A stretch of DNA of 64,000 bases, taken from Arthrobacter sp. UNC362MFTsu5.1 (lineage in GTDB: Bacteria; Actinomycetota; Actinomycetes; Actinomycetales; Micrococcaceae). Shown here one piece after another: positions 7,864 through 16,204 of this stretch (position 1 is the first letter of the stretch; every line of letters starts with the position of its first letter). Under the pieces are notes generated by a model. That model was given only the letters and a program-made list of their open reading frames with translations. It ran no database searches and was not told where the DNA came from. The stretch spans positions 124,001 through 188,000 of the forward strand of contig NZ_JMLE01000008.1 in NCBI RefSeq assembly GCF_000685965.1. The letters run 5' to 3'. The position numbers and the translations under genes were made by a program.

Positions 7864-10566
7864 GTGCTCGGCGCTGCCCGTGAACAGCGGGCTGCGGCCG
7901 TGATTCCTGCTGCCGGCTCCGGAGCTGGTGCATTGCCACGCGCTCTGGGCCTCAGCTCGGAGGAGGCTGCCCTCCGGCTGCGGAACGTCGGTCCCAACCG
8001 GCTGCCGCAAGTCCGCCCGGTGCCGCGCTGGCGCAAACTGCTGGCCGAAATGACCCACTTCTTTGCCATCATGCTCTGGGTGGCGGCCGGACTTGCCTAC
8101 GTGGCCGGCATGCCGCAGCTGGCCGTCGCGATCGTCGTGGTGATCCTGGTCAACGGCCTCTTCGCCTACATCCAGCAGGAACGTGCACAGCGGGCTGCCG
8201 CCAGGCTCCGTGAGCTGCTTCCCGCCATCGTGTCGGTCCGCCGGGACGGCCGCATTGTCAAGGTCCACACCACCGAGCTGGTGCCGGACGACGTGGTGGT
8301 GATGGTTGCCGGCGACAGGGTCCCCGCGGATCTCCGGCTGGTGCTTGCCGCCGGCTGCTCGGTGGACGAGTCGATGCTCACCGGCGAAAGCGAAGCCGTA
8401 GCCAAGGTCCCGGGCGACGCCGTCCTCGGTGGCACGTTCCTGGTTAACGGCGAGGCTGAAGGAATTGTCACGGTCACCGGCGGAGGCACCCGTCTCGCCG
8501 AAATCGCCGCGCTGACCGGCAAGGTGGAGGCGCCTCCAACCCCGCTGGCCCTGGAGCTGCAGCGGATTGTCCGCATCACGGCCACGGTGGCGCTGGGGAT
8601 CGGCGTGCTGTTTTTTATCCTTTCGCTGCTGGTGGGTATTTCCTGGCGCGACGCCTTCCTCTTCGCGATCGGGGTGGCGGTGGCGCTGGTGCCCGAGGGC
8701 CTGCTGCCCACGGTGACGCTTTCGCTGGCCGTCGGGGCGCAGCGGATGGCGCAGCGCAACGCGCTGGTCCGGAACCTGGAGGCGGTGGAAACCCTCGGCT
8801 CCACCACCTTCATTTGCACGGACAAGACCGGCACACTCACCCAGAACCGGATGAACGCCGTCGAGGTCTGGACCCCGGCAGGGCTGCTCAGCATCATCGG
8901 TGCGGGCTACGGGCCCGAGGCCGAAGTCACCGGGAAGGGAACCGGGGAAGCCCGGCACCTCAGCACCGCTGCGCTGGCCGCCTCCGCGGGGCGTGCCGTG
9001 CTCCACAACGGGCAGTGGATCGCCGAGGGTGACCCGATGGAGGCCGCCATTGATGCGCTTGCCATCCGGCTGGCCGGCCCGGGGAACAAGCCCGATGACC
9101 CCGAGGTGTCGCACCGCTTCGCCTTCGACCCGCGCCGGCTGCGCGAATCCGCGATCGTCGGCACCATGCTGTACGTCAAGGGTGCCCCGGAATCCGTGAT
9201 TCCGCTGTGTGGCGAAAGCGGCGCCGAACGCGCCCTGCAGATGGTTGACCAGATGGCCTCGCACGGGCTGCGGGTACTGGCCGTGGCCGAGCGGAGCCTG
9301 CCCGGACTGCCGGGCGAAAGCGTCAAGCTGGAGGAGGTTGAAGCGGGGCTGACGCTGCTGGGGCTGATCGGCCTCCACGATCCGCCCCGGGCCGAAGTGC
9401 GCCTGGCGCTCGAGGCGGCCCGCGAGGCGGGAATCAAGGTGGCCATGGTCACCGGCGACCACGCCTTCACCGCGGCCGCCATCGCCCGGGAAACCGGGCT
9501 GATCGGTTCACCCGAGCTGGTGCTGGAGGGCCACACCCTCCCTGAGGACGACGCCGTCCTGACCGCCCTGCTGGACCGCGACGGCGTCGTCATCAGCCGG
9601 GTCACCCCGGAACAGAAACTCCGCGTGGCACGCCTTCTCCAGCACCGCGGCCACGTGGTGGCGATGACCGGCGACGGCGTCAACGACGGCCCCGCCCTCC
9701 AGCAGGCCGACATCGGCATTGCCATGGGACTGAGCGGTACCGACGTGGCCCGCGAAGCGGCGGACCTTGTGCTGCTGGACGACGACTTCGCCACCATCAT
9801 CGCCGCCGTGGAGCAGGGCCGCGCCACGTACGCGAACATCCGGCGGTTCCTGACCTACCATCTGACGGACAACGTCGCCGAGCTCACCCCCTTCGTGATC
9901 TGGGCACTCTCCGGCGGACGCTTCCCGCTGGCGCTCAGCGTGCTCCAGATCCTGGCCCTCGACATCGGCACCGACCTGCTCCCGGCGCTGGCCCTGGGCA
10001 GCGAAGCCCCCAGCAAAGGCACGCTGAAACGTCCGCCGGAGCGGAGGCACCTGATGGACCGCGCCCTGATGTTCCGTGTGTTCGGCCTCCTGGGTCCGGT
10101 GGAGGCCCTCTTCGAAATGACCGCCTACACCGCAGTGCTCCTCGGTGCCGGCTGGCGGCCGGGTGCGGAACTACCCGTGTCGGACGTTCTCATGGCGGCC
10201 TCCGGGGCGGCCTTCACCACCGTGGTGCTGGCACAACTGGCCAACGCGTTCGCCTGCCGCAGCGCCAGCACCCCGCCGTGGCGGCTGGGCTGGGCCACCA
10301 ACAGGCTGCTGGTCTGGGCGGTGCTGGCGGAAGTCGGGCTGCTGCTGGTCTTCCTGTTCGTCGGCCCCATCGCCGCATTGCTGGGCCACGCACCGCCGTC
10401 GCCCGGGGGCCTTGCCGTGGCGCTCGCCGCCATTCCCGCCGTCATCATCGCGGACTGGCTGTACAAAGTGGTCCGGCACCGCAGGTCCAAAGCCTCTGAC
10501 CCGCGGGGGGCCGGCGAACGAGGATCAATCCATGGAGGACCAAGCGGCGGGAGCAGCCATGACTGA
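7864..10566 (+). CDS. P2-type cation-transporting ATPase
   Basis: This 900-residue membrane pump has the full P-type layout: an N-terminal cation_ATPase_N segment (LGLSSEEAALRLRNVGPNRL), transmembrane pairs before and after an actuator domain with MLTGESEAVAK, the phosphorylation site FICTDKTGTLTQNRM, a hinge VAMTGDGVNDGPALQQADIG, and about six C-terminal membrane segments. The motifs match Ca/Na/K-type (P2, CtpF-like) pumps rather than metal P1B pumps; the ion is not determinable. GTG 7864 has only a weak GAGGG tract upstream. The 3' end overlaps the PEP synthase start by 8 bases, so the two are translationally coupled. Confidence 0.87.
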   Translation: MLGAAREQRAAAVIPAAGSGAGALPRALGLSSEEAALRLRNVGPNRLPQVRPVPRWRKLLAEMTHFFAIMLWVAAGLAYVAGMPQLAVAIVVVILVNGLFAYIQQERAQRAAARLRELLPAIVSVRRDGRIVKVHTTELVPDDVVVMVAGDRVPADLRLVLAAGCSVDESMLTGESEAVAKVPGDAVLGGTFLVNGEAEGIVTVTGGGTRLAEIAALTGKVEAPPTPLALELQRIVRITATVALGIGVLFFILSLLVGISWRDAFLFAIGVAVALVPEGLLPTVTLSLAVGAQRMAQRNALVRNLEAVETLGSTTFICTDKTGTLTQNRMNAVEVWTPAGLLSIIGAGYGPEAEVTGKGTGEARHLSTAALAASAGRAVLHNGQWIAEGDPMEAAIDALAIRLAGPGNKPDDPEVSHRFAFDPRRLRESAIVGTMLYVKGAPESVIPLCGESGAERALQMVDQMASHGLRVLAVAERSLPGLPGESVKLEEVEAGLTLLGLIGLHDPPRAEVRLALEAAREAGIKVAMVTGDHAFTAAAIARETGLIGSPELVLEGHTLPEDDAVLTALLDRDGVVISRVTPEQKLRVARLLQHRGHVVAMTGDGVNDGPALQQADIGIAMGLSGTDVAREAADLVLLDDDFATIIAAVEQGRATYANIRRFLTYHLTDNVAELTPFVIWALSGGRFPLALSVLQILALDIGTDLLPALALGSEAPSKGTLKRPPERRHLMDRALMFRVFGLLGPVEALFEMTAYTAVLLGAGWRPGAELPVSDVLMAASGAAFTTVVLAQLANAFACRSASTPPWRLGWATNRLLVWAVLAEVGLLLVFLFVGPIAALLGHAPPSPGGLAVALAAIPAVIIADWLYKVVRHRRSKASDPRGAGERGSIHGGPSGGSSHD

Positions 10567-12940
10567 AAGCCACGTGGTGTGGTTCGACGAAATCGGGATG
10601 GAGGATGTGCCCCAGGTAGGCGGCAAGAACGCGTCGCTGGGGGAAATGACGCGCTCGCTCAAGTCCCGGGGCGTGCGGGTGCCGGACGGCTTCGCCACCA
10701 CGGCCGCCGCCTACCGCACGTTCATCGAAGCCAACGGCATCGACGCCGCCATGCGCGCCCGGATCGGGGAGTACCGGGCCGGCGAGACGTCGCTGCGGTC
10801 CACGGGCGAGGCCATCCGGGAGCTCTTCCTGGACAGCGAATTCCCGGCGGACATCGCCGAATCAATCCGCAGCCACTACCGCGCCCTCGCCGACAGGGCC
10901 GGAGTGGACCGGCCCTCCGTTGCCGTCCGCAGCAGCGCCACCGCGGAGGACCTCCCGGACGCCAGCTTCGCCGGGCAGCAGGAGACATTCCTGAACATTT
11001 CCGGCGAACGCGAGCTCCTGGACGCCTGCCGGCGCTGCTACGCATCGCTGTTCACGGACCGGGCCATCAGCTACCGGGAGGTGAAGGGATTCGAGCACCT
11101 GGACGTGGCCCTCTCCATCGGTGTGCAGCGGATGGTGAGGTCCGACGTCGGGGCGTCCGGTGTGATGTTCTCCATCGACACCGATTCGGGCTTCCCCCGC
11201 GCGGCAGTGATCAGCGCGGCCTGGGGCCTGGGCGAAACCGTGGTCCAGGGCAGCATCAACCCGGACAAGTACGTGGTGTTCAAGCCGCTGCTGGCGGACA
11301 CCGGCCTGGCCCCGATCATCGAGAAGACGCTCGGCTCCAAGGCCCGCAAGATGGTCTACAGCCGGGGCGGCCACGCGCGGACCCGGATGGTGGATACCTC
11401 AGCGGAGGAACGGAGCTCCTTCGTGCTGGCCGACGCCGAGATCCTGGACCTGGCGCGCTGGGCAGTGACGGTGGAGGACCACTACGGCCGCCCGATGGAC
11501 ATGGAGTGGGCCCGCGACGGCGCCACCGGGGAGCTGTTCATGGTGCAGGCGCGGCCCGAAACCGTCCAGGCGCTCAAGAGCGGGACGCGCTTCACCATCC
11601 ACCACCTCCGCGGGACGGGCAAGGTCCTGGCCTCCGGTGCCGCGATCGGGGATTCCATCGCGCACGGCACGGCGTGCGTCATCCGGAGCGCGCGTGACAT
11701 CGACGCCTTCCGCGACGGCGCCATCCTGGTCACCGAGATGACGGACCCGGACTGGGTGCCCGTGATGAAGCGGGCGTCCGGGATCGTCACCGACCACGGC
11801 GGGACCACCAGCCACGCGGCCATCGTGAGCCGCGAACTGGGCGTTCCCGCCGTCGTCGGCACCGGAAACGGAACCAGCGTCCTGGGTGAAGGCCAGGCCG
11901 TGACGCTGAGCTGCGCGGAAGGAGACCTGGGCCGGGTCTACGAAGGCACCGTGCCGTTCGACACCGAGGAAGTGGATCTGGGCACCCTGCCCGCCACGCG
12001 CACGGCCATGATGGTGAACATCGCCACTCCGGGAGCCGCCTTCCAGTGGTGGCGGCTGCCCGCGGCGGGGGTTGGCCTGGCCCGGATGGAATTCATCATC
12101 AGCAACCTGATCCAGGTCCATCCGATGGCCCTGGTGCATCCGGAGCGGGTCACGGACCCGGACGACGCCCGGCGGATCAAGGAACTGACCAGCGGCTACG
12201 CGGACCCCCGGGAGTATTTCGTGGAGGCGTTGGCGCTGGGGATCGCCAAGATCGCCGCGCCCTACCACCCCAACCCGGTGATCGTCCGGCTCAGCGATTT
12301 CAAGACCAACGAGTACGCGCACCTGATCGGCGGCGGCTCGTTCGAGCAGTCCGAAGAGAACCCCATGCTGGGCTTCCGCGGCGCGTCGCGGTACTACGAC
12401 GAGCGCTACCGGGAGGGTTTCGCGCTGGAGTGTGCCGCGCTCAAACGGGTCCGGGAAACCATCGGCTTCCGCAACGTCATTGTGATGATCCCCTTCTGCC
12501 GCACCCCGGACGAAGCGGACCGGGTGCTGGCGGTCATGGACCAGAACGGCCTGGTGCGCGGTGAAAACGGCCTGCAGGTGTACATGATGTGCGAGATCCC
12601 TTCCAACGTGGTCCTGGCCGAAAAGTTCGCGCCGAAGTTCGACGGCTTCTCCATCGGTTCCAACGACCTCACCCAGCTGGTCCTGGGCGTGGACCGGGAT
12701 TCGGAGCAGCTGGCCGCCTTATTTGATGAACGCGACGGCGCCGTCACGGCGATGATCAGCGAAGCCATCCGCAAGGCGCACGCGGCCGGAATCAAGATCG
12801 GGATCTGCGGCCAGGGGCCCAGCAACCATCCGGATTTCGCGGCCTTCCTGGTGGGCGAGGGCATCGACTCCATCTCGCTCAACCCGGACAGTTACCTCAA
12901 AACGGTGCGGGTGATCGCGGACGTGGAAGGCTCGGCCTGA
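10559..12940 (+). CDS. ppsA: Phosphoenolpyruvate synthase
   Basis: The 793-residue protein has the order ATP-grasp/PPDK N-domain (QVGGKNASLGEMT, VAVRSSATAEDLPDASFAG), swivelling phosphohistidine domain with the catalytic histidine in DHGGTTSHAAIVSREL at about residue 420, and PEP-binding C-domain (FSIGSNDLTQLVLGVDRD, ICGQGPSNHPDF). It converts pyruvate, ATP and water to PEP, AMP and phosphate for gluconeogenesis. ATG 10559 with GGGAG upstream overlaps the ATPase stop by 8 bases; ATG 10532 is an alternative. Its 3' end runs 49 bases into the opposing metal-ATPase gene. A second, distinct PEP-utilising enzyme lies at 58.1 kb. Confidence 0.92.
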   Translation: MTESHVVWFDEIGMEDVPQVGGKNASLGEMTRSLKSRGVRVPDGFATTAAAYRTFIEANGIDAAMRARIGEYRAGETSLRSTGEAIRELFLDSEFPADIAESIRSHYRALADRAGVDRPSVAVRSSATAEDLPDASFAGQQETFLNISGERELLDACRRCYASLFTDRAISYREVKGFEHLDVALSIGVQRMVRSDVGASGVMFSIDTDSGFPRAAVISAAWGLGETVVQGSINPDKYVVFKPLLADTGLAPIIEKTLGSKARKMVYSRGGHARTRMVDTSAEERSSFVLADAEILDLARWAVTVEDHYGRPMDMEWARDGATGELFMVQARPETVQALKSGTRFTIHHLRGTGKVLASGAAIGDSIAHGTACVIRSARDIDAFRDGAILVTEMTDPDWVPVMKRASGIVTDHGGTTSHAAIVSRELGVPAVVGTGNGTSVLGEGQAVTLSCAEGDLGRVYEGTVPFDTEEVDLGTLPATRTAMMVNIATPGAAFQWWRLPAAGVGLARMEFIISNLIQVHPMALVHPERVTDPDDARRIKELTSGYADPREYFVEALALGIAKIAAPYHPNPVIVRLSDFKTNEYAHLIGGGSFEQSEENPMLGFRGASRYYDERYREGFALECAALKRVRETIGFRNVIVMIPFCRTPDEADRVLAVMDQNGLVRGENGLQVYMMCEIPSNVVLAEKFAPKFDGFSIGSNDLTQLVLGVDRDSEQLAALFDERDGAVTAMISEAIRKAHAAGIKIGICGQGPSNHPDFAAFLVGEGIDSISLNPDSYLKTVRVIADVEGSA

Positions 12941-14829
12941 TCCTTGGCCGGTGCCACGTTCCGGCCAGGGCTCAGGGCGCGCAGCGCGTTGAGGATGGTG
13001 GCCAGGTCCACCAGTTCCTGCGAGAGCGCCCCGGCGATGGCGGGCACGTAGCCCGCGGCTGCCGCCACCATGAGCCCGACGCTCAGCACGATGCCGATCC
13101 AGATGCTCTCCATCGCCACCCTGACGGTGCGCTGCCCTATCCGCACGGCATGCGCCGCTTTGGACAGATCGTCCAGGATGATCACGACGTCGGCAGACTC
13201 GCCTGCCGCGGTGGAACCGCGCGCGCCCATGGCGATTCCGACGTCGGCCACTGCCAGCACGGGGGCGTCGTTGACGCCGTCGCCCACCATCATCACGGGA
13301 CGGCGCGGCAGTGACTTCACGGCTTCCACTTTGTCCGGCGGAAGGCACTCGGCCCGGACATCCGTGAGCCCTGCTTCGGCGGCGATGTGCCTGGCCGTGG
13401 CAAGGGCGTCGCCGGTCAGCATCACCGTTTCGGTGACCCCGAGTGCGGAAAGCTCGGCCAGGGTCCGGCGGGCTTCGGCGCGCAGCGGGTCGCTCATGAC
13501 CAGGGCTCCGACGTACACCCCGCCGATGCCCACATAGATGGCCAGCTGGCCGCTGGCCAGGTCCGCTTCCACGACGCCTGGCGCGAATTCGGCCACGAAG
13601 GACGGCTTGCCCACCACCACTTCCCGTCCGTCGAACACCGCCCGCACCCCGTGCGTGGCATGCTCCATCGCCTCACTGGCGGTCTCGAAACGGAGGTCCC
13701 GGGAGGTGGCGGCCTCCATTACGGACGCTGCCAGGACGTGGGAGGAGTACTGTTCCGCGGAGCCCGCCAGCCGGAGGAGTTCGTCCTGGCCCATGGAATT
13801 GGCGGTGACGATGGCCACCAGTGAGGGCCGGCCGTAGGTGAGCGTGCCGGTCTTGTCGAAGGCTGCGGTGCGCACCCTGCCAAGCTGTTCCAGGACACCC
13901 GCGTACTTGACGATGATGCCGGACTTGGCCGCCTGGCTCATGCCGCCCAGGAACGCCACCGGCGCCGCGATGAGCAGCGGGCAGGGTGTGGCCACCACCA
14001 GGACTTCGGCGAAGCGGGTGGGGCTGCCACTGACAATCCAGGCGATGGCACCCAGCGCATAGGCAAAGGCCGTGAACGGGATGGCGTACCGGTCGGCGAG
14101 GCGCACCATGGGGGCGCGGCTTTCCGAGGCTTCCTTCACGAGTGCCACGATCCGGCTGTACTGGGAATCCTCCATGACGGCGGTAACCCGGATCCGGACG
14201 GCGGCCTCGCCGTTGACGGAGCCGCTCATAATGCCCTCGCCCGCCGTGCGCTCCACGGGCAGGCTTTCGCCGGTAAGGGAGGATTCATCGAACGTGCCGG
14301 CATCGGAGAGCAGCACGCCGTCCAGCGGGACGACTTCGCCCGGTTTGACCAGCAGGATGTCGCCCACCAGGACGTCCGTGGCCGCAACGTCCTCGTGCGC
14401 GCCGTTTTCCGCTGTGCCGTTCTGCGTTCCGTTCTGCGTGGTGCCATTCCCGGCACCGCCGCTCCGCTCCCGGTGGGCCGTCTGCGGGACGCGCGCCAGC
14501 AGGGCGCTGAGTTCGCTCTTGGCCCGGCCTGCCGCGTAGTCCTCAAGGGCCGTGCCGCCGGCCATCATGAGCACGATGATCATGGACGCAATGAACTCGC
14601 CCACCAGCACCGTGCTGACAATCGCCGTGACGGCCAGGATATCGATGCCCCAGTGCCCGCTGCGCAGCCTTCGGATCATGCCGACGGACAGGTAGGCCGC
14701 CACCGCCAGGGCATAGCCGCTCGCCGCAAACTGCGCGATCACCGGCTGGCCGGACATCACCAGGGCGGCGACAGCCATCAGGGCCAGTACCGTGCCCGCA
14801 ACGAGCGGATACCGGAGCGCAAGTTTCAC
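12892..14829 (-). CDS. Heavy-metal P1B-type ATPase
   Basis: The 645-residue pump shows SSLTGESLPVER, the transmembrane metal motif TPCPLLIAAPVAFLGGM, the phosphorylation site AAFDKTGTLTYGRPS and VMMVGDGVNDAPVLAVADVG. The membrane motif is TPC, not the CPC or SPC of well-studied copper, zinc or cobalt pumps, and no N-terminal metal-binding domain is present, so the metal is uncertain. An unusual NGT/NGA-rich repeat (near 14400-14450) lies in the loop before the actuator domain. I favour GTG 14829, where the first membrane helix begins within a few residues; an in-frame GTG at 14889 would add 20 residues. It is convergent with ppsA and divergent from the deacetylase gene. Confidence 0.85.
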   Translation of the reverse strand: MKLALRYPLVAGTVLALMAVAALVMSGQPVIAQFAASGYALAVAAYLSVGMIRRLRSGHWGIDILAVTAIVSTVLVGEFIASMIIVLMMAGGTALEDYAAGRAKSELSALLARVPQTAHRERSGGAGNGTTQNGTQNGTAENGAHEDVAATDVLVGDILLVKPGEVVPLDGVLLSDAGTFDESSLTGESLPVERTAGEGIMSGSVNGEAAVRIRVTAVMEDSQYSRIVALVKEASESRAPMVRLADRYAIPFTAFAYALGAIAWIVSGSPTRFAEVLVVATPCPLLIAAPVAFLGGMSQAAKSGIIVKYAGVLEQLGRVRTAAFDKTGTLTYGRPSLVAIVTANSMGQDELLRLAGSAEQYSSHVLAASVMEAATSRDLRFETASEAMEHATHGVRAVFDGREVVVGKPSFVAEFAPGVVEADLASGQLAIYVGIGGVYVGALVMSDPLRAEARRTLAELSALGVTETVMLTGDALATARHIAAEAGLTDVRAECLPPDKVEAVKSLPRRPVMMVGDGVNDAPVLAVADVGIAMGARGSTAAGESADVVIILDDLSKAAHAVRIGQRTVRVAMESIWIGIVLSVGLMVAAAAGYVPAIAGALSQELVDLATILNALRALSPGRNVAPAKDQAEPSTSAITRTVLR

Positions 14830-15058
14830 AGGCAGACCCGCCTTCGTCTGGTTAGCTGCCGCGTCTGAGCACACACTGAAAGGACGCACCCACAGGACGC
14901 ATACCTATGGGTAACACTCCATTGAACCCGCGTTGCGGAACAAGGGGAATAGGTCCCTGATGCGGCGCCTGCGCTGAGCCGGCATGCGGTGGAGCCTGCA
15001 GGCCTTTCAGCCCTGTCAGCGGCGGGGCTGCCCCTGCCATGGTTGAAGGGTGTCGAAC

Positions 15059-16093
15059 ATGGTCGGGGAACCGCCCGCCGAACCGCCCGCCGAACCGCCC
15101 GCCGATCCGCGCAGACGCCGCAGGCTGGCGGCTGCTGCCGTCGTGGCGGTGGTTGCGATCGCGGCGGTGGTGGTGGCCGTGATCCTGGCCGGTGCTCCGC
15201 GGGAATCGGGCCCGCCGGCGGGCCAGCCGGCGGCAAGCCAGACCTCGGCGTCTTCGCCGTCGACGCCCGCCCCCTCAAGCCCGGCCGCCTCGCCGTCGGG
15301 AAGCCAGTCCTCGGGACCACAGCCGTCCGACTCCCCGTCCGCGCCGTCCGAGACTCCGGGCGAAACGCCCGCGCCGGCCCCTGTGGCGTCCGGCCCCACG
15401 CCGCCGCCCGAAACGCTGCCTGTTCCGCAGCCGCCTCCGCCGGTGGCCCCGTTTCCCCCTGCCCTGGCCGGCCAGGACGTGGAGGTGGTTCCCGGTGCCG
15501 GTGCGTCGGTGGCGTTGACGTTCGACGCCGGCGCCAACTCGGCCGGCCTCCCCTCGATCCTGCAGACCCTGGCGGGCGCAGGGGTCCGCGGGACGTTCTT
15601 CCTGACGGGATCCTGGGCTGCGGCCAACCCTGCCGGGGTGGCCGCCATCGTGGCGGGCGGCCACCGTGTGGGCAACCACTCCCAGACCCACCCGGACTTC
15701 ACCGGCCTGCCGGACACCGCAATCGGGGACCAGGTCCGCACGGCGGAGCAGACGATAACAGCCGCCGGAGCCGACCCCCGGCCGCTGTTCCGGTTCCCGT
15801 TCGGTGCCCGTGATGGCCGCACCATCGCCGCTGTGAACAACCTGGGGTATGTGCCGGTGCGCTGGTCCGTGGACACCCTCGGCTGGAAGGGAACAAGCGG
15901 CGGTGTCACAGCGCAGCAGGTGGCGGACCGTGCGTTGTCCGCCCTGCAGCCCGGCGAAATCGTCCTGATGCACATCGGGTCCAACCCGACCGACGGCTCA
16001 ACCCTGGACGCAGACGCCCTTCCGGGAATGATCGAGAGGATGCGCCAGGCCGGCTACGGGTTCATCACGCTGGACACCTTGGTCGCCGGATAA
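15059..16093 (+). CDS. Membrane-anchored polysaccharide deacetylase (NodB domain)
   Basis: This 344-residue protein starts with three EPPA-type repeats and an arginine patch, then one membrane segment (about residues 20-40), a 90-residue Pro/Ser linker suited to crossing the cell wall, and an extracellular NodB domain from about residue 145. Motif 1 reads VALTFDAGANSAG, so the usual second aspartate of TFDDG is alanine. Motif 2 is VGNHSQTHPDF, giving the two zinc histidines. NodB enzymes remove N-acetyl groups from peptidoglycan or related glycans. The altered motif 1 recurs in some actinobacterial members, but metal binding may differ. ATG 15059 follows GAAGGG. Confidence 0.83.
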   Translation: MVGEPPAEPPAEPPADPRRRRRLAAAAVVAVVAIAAVVVAVILAGAPRESGPPAGQPAASQTSASSPSTPAPSSPAASPSGSQSSGPQPSDSPSAPSETPGETPAPAPVASGPTPPPETLPVPQPPPPVAPFPPALAGQDVEVVPGAGASVALTFDAGANSAGLPSILQTLAGAGVRGTFFLTGSWAAANPAGVAAIVAGGHRVGNHSQTHPDFTGLPDTAIGDQVRTAEQTITAAGADPRPLFRFPFGARDGRTIAAVNNLGYVPVRWSVDTLGWKGTSGGVTAQQVADRALSALQPGEIVLMHIGSNPTDGSTLDADALPGMIERMRQAGYGFITLDTLVAG

Positions 16094-16117
16094 CCAGCCC
16101 GGATTGACGGCCCGGGA

Positions 16118-16139
16118 GCCGGCCGGGGAACCGGCCGGC
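16118..16139 (+). terminator. Hairpin after polysaccharide deacetylase gene
   Basis: GCCGGCCGG and CCGGCCGGC form a perfect 9-bp stem with a GGAA loop, 25 bases after the deacetylase stop. It lacks a T-tract but is stable enough to end or attenuate transcription before the next gene. Confidence 0.5.
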
Positions 16140-16204
16140 CAGTCAGCCGGAAGACGGGTCCAACGTCACTGGGCAGGCCCGGCCAACGCTGGTAGGACTA
16201 AGCC

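Noticed and set aside
7813..9462. Long open frame antisense to the cation ATPase
   Set aside because: It mirrors codon bias of the sense gene in GC-rich DNA, has low-complexity Gly/His/Arg composition and no recognisable domain; the sense frame has all P-type ATPase motifs.
14944..14957. GGGGAATAGGTCCC as a DevR/DosR box before the deacetylase
   Set aside because: Only about 10 of 14 positions agree with the known consensus and no second box accompanies it.
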